Assembly: GCA_947396885.1 (NCBI GenBank)
Contig: OX377201.1
Span: forward strand, 2,647,879-2,711,878
Reading direction: 5' to 3'
Source: Heligmosomoides polygyrus polygyrus
Lineage: Eukaryota > Nematoda > Chromadorea > Rhabditida > Heligmosomidae
DNA length: 64,000 nt
Under the pieces are notes generated by a model. It ran no database searches and was not told where the DNA came from. It saw only the letters and a list, made by a program, of their open reading frames with translations. Position numbers and translations under genes: made by a program. Positions 31,910 to 42,840 of the stretch are shown in pieces (positions within the stretch are counted from its first letter, which is position 1; every line of letters starts with the position of its first letter).

Positions 31910-32205
31910 CTGTATGTAGCTGCACGACGATTAAGCTAGGAGTAGAAGTCTGATAAGGAATGTCTGTGAGCTTATCCCAACGACTCACAAAACGATGGTC
32001 TTCTTGTACGGCATCTAGCAAGGATCACAAGGGTGAAGTTCGCCGTCTTTACTGTGGGCCACTGGGTGGTCCCGAAAAGGGAAAGATTTGACGCGTAGAA
32101 ACTCAGGGACGGGGGAGGTCAGTGGGATCTATCCTAGTCGGCAGGAGGCAACGCTAAGGTGACGGTTAAGTCGACCACAAAGCAGCAATCCCTGAATTGC
32201 ATAAA
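31910..32205 (+). repeat. dispersed repeat R2, copy 2
   Basis: Matches 25884-26185 almost end to end, with small insertions. Followed directly by a SINE, as the other copy is followed at some distance by a SINE-containing block. Confidence 0.75.
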
Positions 32206-32211
32206 CAGAAT

Positions 32212-32500
32212 ATAAAGGATAAAATGATAAAGAACGGCGTTACTCGTCCCTTTTAGGATGCGCCACGCATTCTACTTCTACGGGATGTCGTGGAGGCGAC
32301 TTGAAGGCGTATTTGGCCATACAATGACTTGCGGTGGCCAGCCGATGAGCAATTCAGCGCTTTATCCTTCCCAGACAAGTCTGCTACCAATTCACCGATC
32401 CCGGAGAGATGAAAGGGTTGGTTGGCCTGGGCGGGAAATCCGAACCAGTAGCCTGGTATCGGGTGCATGCAACAGCCGGTACTTGCTCCGACCGCGCCTA
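32212..32500 (-). mobile_element. SINE, reverse copy
   Basis: Tail AAGGATAAAATGATAAAG at the left; the head ends CTCCGACCGCGCC. Confidence 0.85.
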
Positions 32501-32554
32501 GTTTCAAGTAAAAGTGGTATAATCAATAGAAAACGAATTCTGTAGGTATGTGAG

Positions 32555-32842
32555 GCGCGTGTAGCGCAGTAGGAGAAGGCGCCGACTGTCGCGTGCACCC
32601 GATACCAGGTTCCTGGTTCGGACTTCCCGCCCAGTCCAACCAAGCCTTCCATCCCTATGGGGTCGGTGAATTGGTACCAGACGTGTCTGGGAAGGATAGA
32701 GCGCTGAATTGCTCATCGGCTGGCCACCGCTAGTCATTGTATGGCCAAATACGCATTCATGTCGCCTCCACGACATCCCGTAGAAGTAGAATGCGCTGGC
32801 GCATCCCAAAATGGATTGAATAACGCCGTCCTTTATCCTTAT
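32555..32842 (+). mobile_element. SINE, forward copy
   Basis: Head GCGCGTGTAGCGCAGTAGGA, tail TCCTTTATCCTTATTC. Possible diverged TSD (TAGGTATGTGAG / TAGGTCTGTGGT). With the previous copy it forms a head-to-head pair upstream of the caveolin gene. Confidence 0.87.
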
Positions 32843-32959
32843 TCTTATAGGTCTGTGGTCGTATTCTGGAGCGCGATCTACAGCAATTTCACTCTGATTC
32901 TCTGACTTCTCATAGGATGTGTTTCCTTCTGTTTCACAGCAAGTTCCTAGGCAGTTCAA

Positions 32960-33530
32960 AGCGTACTTATGCGAGTGTAATCCGGCCCGGAATTTGAACG
33001 CGCGGCGTATCCCGGGCGGAGCTCAATGTCTGTGAGTTGCTACATCAACACTCATCGTTCCTCAGCTTCACCTCGTGCACTTCTGCTGAGCTCAGCTGCA
33101 AACGAGGGTGAGGACACCAACACCTGAATGAGGGCGTGGCCTGGCGGCCGCCCAACTGGCTGGAGGCGGAGCGCTCGGCGAGTGGTCTCGCGGCCCAATG
33201 GCGATTTCGAAGAGGCGTGGCGTCTGACCTCATCTGGTGCGGATCGACGCCGGGGCTCATCTGCATATGTCAATGGCATTTGCGCCATATACACACTTAT
33301 ACGCTGACCCGTCCGTCCGTCTCTGTTGTTGCGCCATTGTCACATGCATCCAGACGCCGACCCCCAACCGTCATCCTGGTCACCGGGCCGTTGCAGCTCA
33401 TTGTTCGGCGATTTTTCTGACGTGTTGTCGCTTTCTGTTGTCCTTTTTTCGTTCAAAATTCCGATGATGAATGATCTACGCCTCGTTGAACAGACGTCGT
33501 TTCCTTGGCTTCATTAGCTCATCCGTTCGG
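32960..33530 (+). promoter_or_regulatory. GC-rich upstream region of the caveolin gene
   Basis: Repeat-free and GC-rich, unlike the flanking SINEs. It contains GC-box-like GGGCGTGGCC (33133) and GAGGCGTGGC (33210), E-box-like CATCTG, and CCAAT (33195). No TATA box is obvious near the gene. Promoter activity is inferred from position. Confidence 0.45.
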
Positions 33531-33536
33531 CTTCAG
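33531..33536 (+). promoter_or_regulatory. splice acceptor just upstream of the caveolin ATG (probable trans-splice site)
   Basis: CTTCAG ends six bases before the ATG at 33543. In nematodes such a position usually marks addition of a spliced leader; a 5' UTR intron is the alternative. Confidence 0.55.
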
Positions 33537-33542
33537 AACACA

Positions 33543-34683
33543 ATGTCCGGCGAACCAGAGAAGCCAGTAGAGCTCGAGCAGGTGCCGCTCAAATCTGACA
33601 CAGACGCTCCGGCAGGAACGACAGAAGAAGCACCGGGCGCACCGGCTCCACAGAAGAAGACCTGGTTCTTTAAAAAGGTACGCTTTCTTCCTCCGGTTCA
33701 TTGTCGCCGACATTAGTAACTTGCATCTGATTTCTTTGCTTCAGACGAAGAAGACCGTGCTGGAAGAGCCGAAGACAGAAGACGAGAAGGAGTCGGATGA
33801 GAAGCCACAGAAGAAGAAGTGCTGGTGGGGAAAGCAGTGCAAGACTGAAGAAGAACAGAAAGACGATCATATTTCCATCGGAATCGATCTAGTGAACCGA
33901 GACGAGAAGGTAGGCGCCGTCGCTTGGATGGATCTTCTTCAGAGGCATGAGAGTAATTCTGTCTTTCTAGTGTATCAATGAGCACGTTCGCTTCGGGTTC
34001 GAAGACATCTTCGGCGAAGCCGACACCCAGCACTCGTGGGACTGCGTGTGGCGGCTCGTCTACAAGGTCTTCTCGTGAGTTTTTTTTTCAACTTTTCATA
34101 GGCCTAAGTGCTTCTCCACAGCCTTGTCTAGCCGTCTATTCGCTTCAGATGGACACGTCTGTTCGTCTACCGCCTCAGCTCACTGATCATCGGCCTGCCA
34201 GCGGCGATCATCTTCGGAATTCTGTTCGCCATCGTCACCGTAATCAACGTGTTCGCTTGTGTCCCAATCGCCAAACTGCTCTCGATCCCAGCCAACTGGC
34301 TAGCAAAGGTGAGCAACTCTCCACAAGTCCATTACGTTACGCTGGTGGTCCATTACGTCCGAGTGGGCAAACATCCCCTCCCCTGGTCCAGGTAGTAGCG
34401 GCGGAAATGCGATCTATCTCTCCTCCGATGTACCTTTGGCGTGTGTATGCACACGGACACTTCTGTATACCCCCTCCCCGGGGATATTTACCGATACCGT
34501 TACCGTTTCCTACCGTATCGATCCACACAACACACCGTACCACCGCCACCGTTTCAGACCTGGTCGTGGCTGGTGCATGCGATCGTCGATCCTGTCGCCT
34601 CATCGCTGGCGCTGCTCTTCTCCTCGTTCACCATCAGGAAATACGGCATCAACTCGCAACCGACGGATCCGTGTGTCGCCTAA
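33543..34683 (+). CDS. cav-1: caveolin (CAV-1-like)
   Basis: Five exons: 33543-33677, 33745-33909, 33971-34074, 34149-34308, 34558-34683; 229 residues, similar in size to Caenorhabditis CAV-1. Residues 1-100 are a charged, Lys/Glu-rich cytoplasmic N-terminus. The caveolin core begins at about 95 with the signature-like FEDIFGEAD (110-118), followed by a scaffold-like aromatic stretch (WDCVWRLVYKVFSW). Residues about 147-178 form the long hydrophobic intramembrane hairpin containing a Pro. The C-terminal part has YGIN and ends DPCVA, with possible palmitoylation Cys at 173 and 227. It should form the membrane coat of caveola-like domains. All introns have GT donors and TTTCAG-like acceptors; sizes 67, 61, 74 and 249 nt. 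The gene symbol is by family; orthology was not tested. Confidence 0.95.
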
Positions 34684-34799
34684 ATCGGCCGACTCAGTCA
34701 ACCGTTCGTTCGTTCCCTATGGGACCGACCGACCAGCAGCCGATTGATCGCCCGTTTTCGTGTCTGTAAAAAACCTCGTTTTCCGTACACCGATGAGCT

Positions 34800-34805
34800 A
34801 ATAAA
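34800..34805 (+). terminator. poly(A) signal of the caveolin gene
   Basis: AATAAA, 116 bp after the stop, followed by a U-rich tract (GTTTTTTGTGGTGTT) such as lies between genes in nematode operons. Confidence 0.75.
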
Positions 34806-34861
34806 GACGTTTTTTGTGGTGTTCCTCGCGTGATCGTTGCTGCTGTCGGACTCAATTAACT

Positions 34862-34863
34862 AG
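34862..34863 (+). promoter_or_regulatory. candidate SL2-type trans-splice acceptor
   Basis: AACTAG ends eight bases before the ATG at 34872 and 57 bp after the upstream poly(A) signal, the usual spacing between cistrons in nematode operons. Confidence 0.4.
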
Positions 34864-34871
34864 GCCATTCG

Positions 34872-35154
34872 ATGAGCAAACACAACGGGATGACGAGCAT
34901 CAGGAGGAAGAGGAGGAGGCGCGGCGCGCTTAGACGTCGTCCCTCCTTTTCCGCGGTGGTGACCCTGCCCAGCTCAGTGATGGAGTGCGTCAGCTGCGAG
35001 ACGCAGAGCTCAGTCGAGGTCACTAATTATCCCAGCAGCCACCACCAGCGCCAACTGGGCCCACATAGCGCCGGGTTTGAATCCCCCGGACCGCTGGACC
35101 GGGCCAACAGCCGCAGCTCGACGGTCTGGTCGCCGGTCAACTGCTCGTCGTTCG
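34872..35154 (+). CDS. first exon of a probable downstream gene (unknown product)
   Basis: Starts at ATG after the acceptor above and stays open for 94 codons to a good donor (TTCG|GTGAGC). The start is very basic (SIRRKRRRRGALRRRPSF), followed by a Ser-rich region with a few Cys and no hydrophobic segment; an Arg-rich head like this may be nuclear or RNA-binding, but I recognise no family. The GC-rich, evenly coded sequence contrasts with the tandem array after it. The next exon (phase 1) was not found before the window's repeats; without splicing the frame stops at 35229. A two-gene operon with caveolin is possible. Confidence 0.45.
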
Positions 35155-35329
35155 GTGAGCTCTCTAGCACCACTCGTCCTCGCCACACCAGAAGAGAGGT
35201 CAGGGGCCACCGGACAAACATGGATCGGTAGCGATGCGCTTGACGAATGACGAGGTACCTACCTACCGCAGAGCGGAGGATCTGGTTAGGGATTCGAATT
35301 CCTTAGTGGGACCCTATACGAATTGCCAA

Positions 35330-36620
35330 AAAATTCCGAAGAAAACACTTCAGCTGGTTTACCATGTGGCCTACCTTGGTTAGGTGGATTCCTTGAGAAG
35401 TCACATGAAAGTGATAGAGAAGCTAATGAGGCTCCTTATCTAGGCGTGACAGCGCCTGTATCCTCCCTTGTTCTCCCACAAGGATCGAAATGAGTTCGTT
35501 AGGGATTTTAAGCCCTTAATCACGACTCCAGCTAGCTACCGGGAGCAACCTTGAAAATTTCCCGAAAAACCCACTAAAACTGGTTCACTAAGTGGCCTAC
35601 CTTGGCTGAATAGACCCCATACAGGTCAGCATGAAGGAGATAGTGACCCTAGTGTCAGTTCGTCGTTCAAGAGGTCTACCGGAACGTAACCATGAAAATT
35701 CCCAAAAACCCACTAAATTGGTCTACTATGTGGCCTACCTTGGCTGGATGGATATCAAAGGGGTCAACACGAAAGGAAAGAGATCCTAGTGTCAGTTCGT
35801 CGTTCGAGAAATCTACCGGAAGGTAACCATGAAATTCCCAAAGACCCTAAATCAGGTCTACTATGCGGCCTACTTCGGCTAGATGGATCTCAGGTGGTTA
35901 ACACGAAGGGGATAGGAAAGGGACTCTAGGAAACTACCGGGACGTAACCATGAAAATTCTCAGGAACCCACTAAATCTGGATCTGGTCTACCATATGGCC
36001 TACCTTGGCTGGATGGATTCTAAGGAGGCTCCTCATCCAGCTGTTACATCGCTTTCCCTTGTTCTTCCACAAGGATCTTAATGAGTTCGATAGGGATTTT
36101 AAGCCCTCACTCGCGACTTAAAGAAGCTACCATGTGGCCTACCTTGGCCGGATAGATTTCTGTGAGGCCAGCATGAAGGAAAATAGAGATTCTGGTGTCA
36201 GTTTGTCGTTCCAGAGATCTCTGTACATGAGGCTCCTCATCCAGGTAAAAGCTAGATCTAAATGAGTTGGTTAGGGGTATGAAGCCCTTAATCGCCACCC
36301 ATGGAACCTACCGAACCCTTAAAAACCACTAAAACTGGTCCACCATGTGGCCTACCTTGGCTGAATGGATCCCTGAATGGTCACCATAAAAGGAAATAGA
36401 AAGTATAACTTCGCTGTATGTGGCTCCTCATCCTGATGCGAGAACCCCACTCTATCCTTCCCTGCTCTCCCAGCAAGTGCTGGATGAGTTGGATAGGGAT
36501 TTGAAGCTCTTAATCGGGACTCAAGGAAGTGCCCTATTGAAACTTTCCCCGAAAAATTCCAAAGAAACCACTCTAACTAGTCGGTTGTATGGCCTGCACC
36601 ACTTTTGGATGATCCCCTGA
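35330..36620 (+). repeat. degenerate tandem array S2 (eight units)
   Basis: The block TATGTGGCCTACCTTGGCTG recurs near 35363, 35590, 35729, 35864, 35992, 36130, 36346 and 36587, giving steps of about 130-240 bp, with shared CCGGAACGTAACCATGAAAA and AGTGTCAGTTCGTCGTTC blocks. Units have many indels. No gene. Confidence 0.8.
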
Positions 36621-36629
36621 TAGGTCTGC

Positions 36630-37110
36630 TCGAGGAGAGATTGGAATTCTGATGGTAGCGGCGGTTGAAGAGGTGACAGAGAACCTGTTCGTCATTCCAG
36701 AGAACCCTGCCGGTAGCTCCTCGTGCAGGTGTGAGATCACCTGTATCTTCCCTTGTTCTCCCAGCATCGTTAACATCTTCATTCGTCTCAATCCGCCAAC
36801 GGGGTGTCCCCGTTCGAGGGATAGAAACGGCGCCAAATCGTCTCCCGTTCGCCGTTTCCACGAATGGCCACGAAGAGCATTATTTATGAATGGATTATGG
36901 TAGCTTTTGGAGGGTCGCATCGTCGCCATTTTGAATTATAACTGTTCTGAGGGTCATAAATGACAGAACGAGAATGGCGCAGCCGGGAGAGAGAGCGCCT
37001 TCTACTTCCACGAACGAGAAATCGATATTAGATCAGGTCTCAACCATCTATTGAATTCTGTGGCTCCAGACTTGCCCCATAAGCCTAAGCTGACCATGAT
37101 CTGCTCCAAG
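36630..37110. other. stretch without recognised features
   Basis: Overlapping short frames on both strands (36573-36929 minus, 36652-36903 plus) show no recognised domain. The GC content is even and some decayed coding sequence is possible. Confidence 0.35.
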
Positions 37111-37119
37111 AATACAACA

Positions 37120-37205
37120 CCCTTGTTTTCAGAATGCCTTCACAATACCAGGTAGAAGTGGAACATATGGCGCATCCCAAAGCGACCTCCCTATGACCAT
37201 TCACC
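37120..37205 (+). mobile_element. SINE tail fragment
   Basis: Matches CTTCACGAC... as CCTTCACAATACCAGG, then GTAGAAGTGGAACATATGGC, then CGCATCCCAAAG. Confidence 0.55.
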
Positions 37206-37654
37206 GTTCATAATGTCAAATACAGGTTATATACCTTGCACGTAAAGGCCGATCGAAGTTATTTTGTCGATATTGATTGGCATTGATCGGTATTGATTAT
37301 TTCTTCTGGGTTCTCGTTGATCCTCGACGCCATGACATAGGCACGTTAAGAGGAGCTTACGTATAACGATGGAACACAGTCTGAGGAGTGCAATTCCGAA
37401 ACACCTAGCGGTCAACTGCTGGTGAACTCCCGGTGAATTGAACCAACACGGCCGCTGCACTGTAGCCGCTTCAGATTTTTAATTCAAACGACGTCTTGGG
37501 CCCTAGGGCTTGGAGGCGACGCGAGCGGTCGCGTCGCGCAAGCCGCTGGCAATGTGCCAGAATGCCGCGCTCCGCCCAAATATGTTTGGGTTTCGTGCAA
37601 TGTGACGCTTCTTACGTAATTATAAAAACAATAAGTCATGGCCGGCCCATTTTG

Positions 37655-37795
37655 TCTCCGTCTACGCAGAAATAATGGCCATTGCACGTGTTTCGCAGCA
37701 TATATGCGTTACCACAAGTAACACATGTAACGGTCTCCTTCTTTGCTGTGAGTCCACGCAGAAATAATGGCCACTGCATAGGCTTCACAGCGTTT
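37655..37795 (-). repeat. outlying monomers of satellite S4
   Basis: Two units with ACGCAGAAATAATGGCCATT and CACGCAGAAATAATGGCCAC, the motif of the array at 42840-44100, 5 kb away. Confidence 0.75.
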
Positions 37796-37799
37796 TTCA

Positions 37800-38785
37800 C
37801 GACACGGCCCGTTTTACAAATCTCCTGCAGCTGCTGGCCGCTAGGAGTTTCAGATTCAATCTCTCCACAGCAATGCTGAAGAGTGAAAACCTCGCAAGGG
37901 AGCAGCCTTTCCATTAGTTCCAAGCGTGTGCCAAAGTTGCCCAGTTGAATCGACAAGCGCCGGGATCACTCCAACTCTCAATTAGGCTTCCGAGTAAGAA
38001 GCTTGTACCAGGAATTCTTCGAATGCGTGGTGTCTGGGCCCCATAAGAGTACCCTCAACAGGAGGTCTACTATGGCTCTACTAAGCCAGCAGCAGACAAA
38101 AGAACGCGACGGTGCTCAGCGCCGATCGGTCCATGTGGCGTTTGTTTGCGTTCCCATTGGCTTTCAGTGCAAAAATCTTTTGGATAAACGAATGGTGGGG
38201 CACGTGTGAGTGTGTATGGGTGCCATTACGGCAGGAATGCTACTGGAAGGGTGTCGACGACAATTGTCACCCCCGGTAGAACACCAAAACCTCTGGCAAT
38301 GAGGTCAGATGCTAAGCTCCAACGGCCTTGATCAGTCACACCAGGGTCTCGTTCCGTTCATTAGCGCACCTGCTGACGTCAAGGCGCGATCGGTTAGGCA
38401 ACGGCGGCGCCTAAACCGACGAGTTCGAGCCAATCAGCTGATTCCCGAAGAATGTTAATACATCGACGGCTGAAAGAACAACAGCCAAAGGTCACCTACA
38501 ACTTCAGTTGCTTCAGTAGGGGAGGTAGAATCGGCGATAGGAACCGACATTTCCGCAGTCCGGGAAATTGGTCTTCATCCTTTGGGAGCTTCTATCGGGA
38601 GAACGTTGATGATGGAACCAGGCCGACCTCTCTTCATAGTATAGTAGATAATTGCGCTCGGAAGGTCAGCCCCACCTGCTGGCTTAAACGATTCAGTAAC
38701 GAGCGGATGAACGCGGACTGGAGCCCGAGCTGAGAGGACAAGCTCTACAGGGGACGTTAACAGCACCTTGACCGATCTTTTATTT
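37800..38785. other. stretch without recognised features
   Basis: Several short frames but no family, signal peptide or splice pattern that I recognise. Confidence 0.35.
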
Positions 38786-38789
38786 ACTG

Positions 38790-39495
38790 TGATTAACTGG
38801 CTGTCGCGTGTGAACCCGGATCGATCCAAGGTTCAATTCCCGCCCCGGTCTAATAAGTCCTCCGGGATCCATCCTAGTCGGGGGGGGGGGCACAGAATTA
38901 AAAATTATGTAACAAATTGACTTGAGACTTACCGAGCGGCTCCTACAGAACAATATAGGATCTAAACTAGAAAAAATCACGAAGAAAAAAAAAACGAAAA
39001 AATTACATTTGTTTTCGCCGCGGTTGCAAAGTTATGTGTCCTCTTCCCCATGTTAGATCCTGGATAAACATGTCAGCCGGCGGTCCGTACGCCGCATGCG
39101 GCTTTATACACCCTCCTTACCATGTTAGATCCTGGTTATAACATGTTAGGCGGTGTCAGTTAGATCCTGGTTATAACATGTCAGGCGGTATCAGCATGCG
39201 GTATGCCTTCAAGGCGTTGCGCTTTGTCCGCCGAGATGGCTGTAAAACCGGGGCGATTATTTATTTATTTTTTTGTTTAGCCGTCGGTTTTTTGTTTCTT
39301 TTAGGTCCTATCGTGTTCTCTAAGAGCCGCTTGGTAAGTCTCAACTCAAATTGTTACATAATTTTTAATTCTGGGTCCCCCCCCCCCCGACTAGGATAGA
39401 TCCGTCTTCCGTCCCTTAGTACTGCTATACCTGCTTGGGAAGGTTAAAGCGCTAGCTTGTTCATCGGTTGGCCATCGTTGGTCATTTGTTGTAAA
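38790..39495 (+). mobile_element. SINE split by a 540-bp MITE
   Basis: The SINE head (GGCTGTCGCGTGTGAACCCG, GGTTCAATTCCCGCC) at 38795-38864 and its middle (CTTGGGAAGGTTAAAGCG, CTTGTTCATCGG) at 39404-39495 flank the element 38865-39403. Confidence 0.75.
38865..39403. mobile_element. MITE family E (GGATCTATCCTAGTCGG termini), nested in SINE
   Basis: TIRs of about 100 bp: GGATCCATCCTAGTCGG then a G run at the left and the inverse (C run then CGACTAGGATAGATCC) at the right; both arms contain CTTACCGAGCGGC-type and ATTATGTAACAA motifs. The interior has direct repeats of TTAGATCCTGGTTATAACAT. Second copy: 55998-56425. Confidence 0.85.
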
Positions 39496-39636
39496 AACGG
39501 CCCCTTATGGAAGACGGTGGGCACAGCCGTGGCAGCTTTAATACTAGTGCATTATTACCTGATGGTGTGGATCACTTTGGCACGCAATAGAAATTAATAT
39601 GACCTGCGTTCACGACCGATTATAAAGGGACAGGAA

Positions 39637-39929
39637 GATCGAAAATTGTGGTATTCCCTTTCAACAAGCAGACACGGAACTCAGAGCAATACCTCACGCG
39701 TGTCAAAGTGGTTCACCGTAGGACGTCTGTGTCATCGGAAGCATAAACATAGGAAATTGTGATGAAGATATTCATCGGACGTGTCTGTGGCGGTTAGGCA
39801 TGCAGCAATCCTGCCTATGTTTATGCTTCCGATGACACGACGTCCTACGGTGAACCACTTTGGCACGCGTGAGGTATTGCTCTGAGTTCCGTGTCTGCTT
39901 GTCGAAAGGGAATACCACAATTTTCGATC
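39637..39929. mobile_element. palindromic MITE with near-identical 117-bp arms
   Basis: Arms 39637-39753 and about 39812-39929 (starting GATCGAAAATTGTGGTATTC) differ at only a few sites around a 60-bp loop. No ORF. TSD not certain. Confidence 0.8.
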
Positions 39930-40056
39930 TGCTGCCGTTATTTTAATAGCACAGCTGTCAATTGATGATGTGCCATCCATTCTATTTCTCCCCTAAAGGT
40001 CAACTGCGGGTCAACTTGCGCTGAAATGGATCAGCAACTCCTATGCAGTTCAACGC

Positions 40057-40197
40057 TAGGAACCAGATTCATCAACCGCTTACCGCCCTCTAACGGTGAA
40101 AATACCACCAAACCCCTGATACGACATTTATCAGCACCGAGTTTGGCGGTATTACCACCGTTAGAAGGCGCTAAGCGGTTGATGAGTCTGGCCCTAG
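40057..40197. mobile_element. MITE family B, TSD TAG
   Basis: Element 40060-40194 with ends GAACCAGATTCATCAACCGC and TTGATGAGTCTGGCCC, flanked by TAG; the interior differs from the other copies (GGCGGTATT stem). Confidence 0.75.
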
Positions 40198-40439
40198 TTG
40201 GCAAGAATTTCGCCCACAGGTGATCGGCTTTTCTCCGAGAGTTGAACTCGATTCTATTTGGTGAGGTCCATCGAGTTTTTTGAACAGAATATAGCTTTTC
40301 GTTACAGAAAATCTTACATAAACGCCGCCAGCTACGGGGCACGCGCCTTTTGATTCCCTCATTGGTGGGTTCCATTTCGCTCGCCCTGGGCAATATGTCC
40401 TTATGTACCTTTTCATTTCACGTACCCAACCTTATACCC

Positions 40440-42060
40440 ATGCACTTCTAACGGTGCACTTCTACTTTATCAGTACTGGTCGTTAATATGGCCTAGACAG
40501 GGAAACGGGAACGCGCCAAGTCAACTAGGCCGCAGACAAAGGCACAGGCGGTCCGTGCCCTGATTGGCTAGTGCACTTCTTCCTCTCAGTAGGCCAAATT
40601 AACGACAAGTGCGATTTCATCTATGTGCAAAAATCTAGCAATAAACAAATTTCAGAACACAACAATAACTGTAAAAGGTGCCTAGTTGATCCTTTGGGTT
40701 CGTGTTGCAGAGATGGGCAGCATTGGGGAGTAGTGGCGCGCCAGCCAATCACAACCAGGCAGGGCACCGGCCCAAAACACGTTAGCCAATCAGAATGCTG
40801 GTCCTACACATCCTTTCTGAATGGTATGGGGTATTTTAATGCGATCTGATTGGCTGGCGCGCTCCCATCTCTGAATGCTGCCCATGTTCGCGACATGTAC
40901 TGCATTTTGATTGGCTGGCTCCTTCCACCCCATATTAGGCAATATCTTCCTATGAGCCTTTTCCAGTTCAAATACCTCCTATTCATGCTCTACTGCTTCA
41001 TCAGCAGTAGTCGTTAAGGTGGCCTACATAGGGAAGCGGGAGTGCCTCAGACCAATGAGGCCGCATCGAACTGACATGCAATCAGGAAAAGGCGTGCACG
41101 GTCAGTGCCCTGATTGGCTACCGCGCTTCTGCCTCTCTATGTAGGCCACATTAAAGACAAATGCGATTTCATCTATCTGCACAAACTTCAGAACACAAGC
41201 TTAGTCGATCCTTTGGGTTCATGTCACAGAGATGAGCAGCATTGAGGAGTAGTGGCGTGCCAGCCAATCATAACTAGGCAGGGCACCGGCCCAAGACACG
41301 CCAGCCAATGAGAATGCTGACCCTACACATCCTCTTGGATGGTATGACATTTTAATGCGATCTGATTGGCTGGCGCGCTCCCATTACTGAATGCTGCCCA
41401 TGTTCACGACATGTACTGCCTTTTGATTGGCTGGCTCCTCCCACCCGCGTTGGGCAATAGTTCCTTGGGTAGCGTTTGCATTTCAGGTATGGTACCTCAT
41501 ACTCATGCACTTCTGCTTCATCAGTACTGGTCGTTAAAATGGCCTACACAGGGAAACGGGAACGCACTATCAACTATCGAATTGGCGCGCCATCCAAAGA
41601 AGGCATGAACGGTCAGCGCCCCGATTGGCTAGCGCGCTTCCACTCACTAGGTAGGCCACATCAACGACAAGTTCGACTCATCCCTCTGCACAAATCTAGC
41701 AATGAACAGATTTCAGAACCCAACAAGAACTGTATGAAATGCCAGCTGCGGGGCATGCTCTGTCGACTCCTTGATTGGTTGGCTCCTCTCGCCCGGCCCT
41801 GGGAAATATCTCCATATGTACCATTTTCATTTCAAGTACCGAACTTCATGCACTTCTGCTTCATCAGTACTTGTCGATATCCCTTCCACAAGGAAACGGA
41901 ATGCTCCAGGCCAACTACGCCGCATCGAACCGGCGCGCCATCTAAGGAAGGCGTGAACGGGCCCTGATTGGCTGGCGCGGCTCCGCCTCTATGTAGGCCA
42001 CATTAACGACAACTTGCGATTTCATATATTTACACAAATCTAGCAATAAACAAACTTCAT
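40440..42060 (+). repeat. tandem array S3 containing MITE-A and many CCAAT-box motifs
   Basis: Units begin with CAGTA(C/G)TGGTCGTTAA...TGGCCTA near 40471, 41005, 41522 and 41866; the first two are about 530 bp, later ones shortened. Each unit joins a MITE-A-like block (GTCGTTAAT ... GGCCACATTAACGAC) to a block rich in AGCCAATCA and TGATTGGCT, seen about a dozen times (e.g. 40561, 40742, 40785, 40847, 40908, 41113, 41260, 41363, 41425, 41963). Confidence 0.8.
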
Positions 42061-42356
42061 TCAAAGGGATAACAACGTAGAGTAACATCTCATAGATCAC
42101 GACGTATATTAATCTGAAACGGAGACGAGGATGTATAGGTATTAGGCGCTACGGCCGGCCGACGAACGGCGGGTGCGACCGAAGCTGTGAAGGTCCAGCA
42201 GAGAGGGAGAGGCTGATGAGAGGCTGAATGAGAGGAAGGGAACGGAACACGTCAATAGAGCCCCCACTGCAACCGATCGATGGCTATTGATCGAATCGGA
42301 ATCGGTGACTCGGAAGGAGGGAAACAACCACCACGGGGTCCGATGGGGTACTTATC

Positions 42357-42483
42357 TAAGGGCCCGTTTATACTTCGACGTCGAGCGACGCCACGCCACA
42401 TTGATCGAGCGACGCGATCGATCAATTTGGCCACTATACATGCCATCGCGTCGCTCGGCGTCGGAAGTATAAACGGGGCCTAA
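42357..42483. mobile_element. 121-bp PIF/Harbinger-like MITE (family D), TSD TAA
   Basis: Element 42360-42480, TIR GGGCCCGTTTATACTTCGAC / GGCCCCGTTTATACTTCCGA, flanked by TAA at 42357-42359 and 42481-42483. Confidence 0.87.
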
Positions 42484-42840
42484 CAACTTCAACGACAGAA
42501 CTAAAGGAATGAGAGAATACAACGGGAGCGGCCGAGGATAGGAACGACAGAGAAGCCGGCTGGTTCCCTGTCTCTAACGGGGGCTTCTCCCCGTTCACGA
42601 CACCTAAGGCCCCGTGAAACGTGCTTGGTGTGTGCTTGTACGCGCGACCCGCCCTTTTCATGTGACAATCTTCGATCGAACTTCTTCGACTGCTCCTCCT
42701 CATCGACTGAAGCTCGACAAGAACGTCAGCATCTGCTGCTGGTCCGACTGTGAGATTCCCGTTCGTCCAGACGATTTCATCTGAAAGAACGACGGTTGTC
42801 CCGCTGTACATGGTGGAGACCCTAGCACATACGTTTGTCT
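42484..42840. other. stretch without recognised features
   Basis: The long minus-strand frame over 42434-43051 joins MITE, unique and satellite sequence and is not regarded as a gene. Confidence 0.4.

Noticed and set aside
33045..33294. Minus-strand open frames upstream of caveolin
   Set aside because: Short, overlapping in two frames, in a GC-rich promoter-like region; no family or splice sites.
34337..34603. Minus-strand frame across caveolin intron 4
   Set aside because: It overlaps intron and exon of the well-supported caveolin gene on the other strand.
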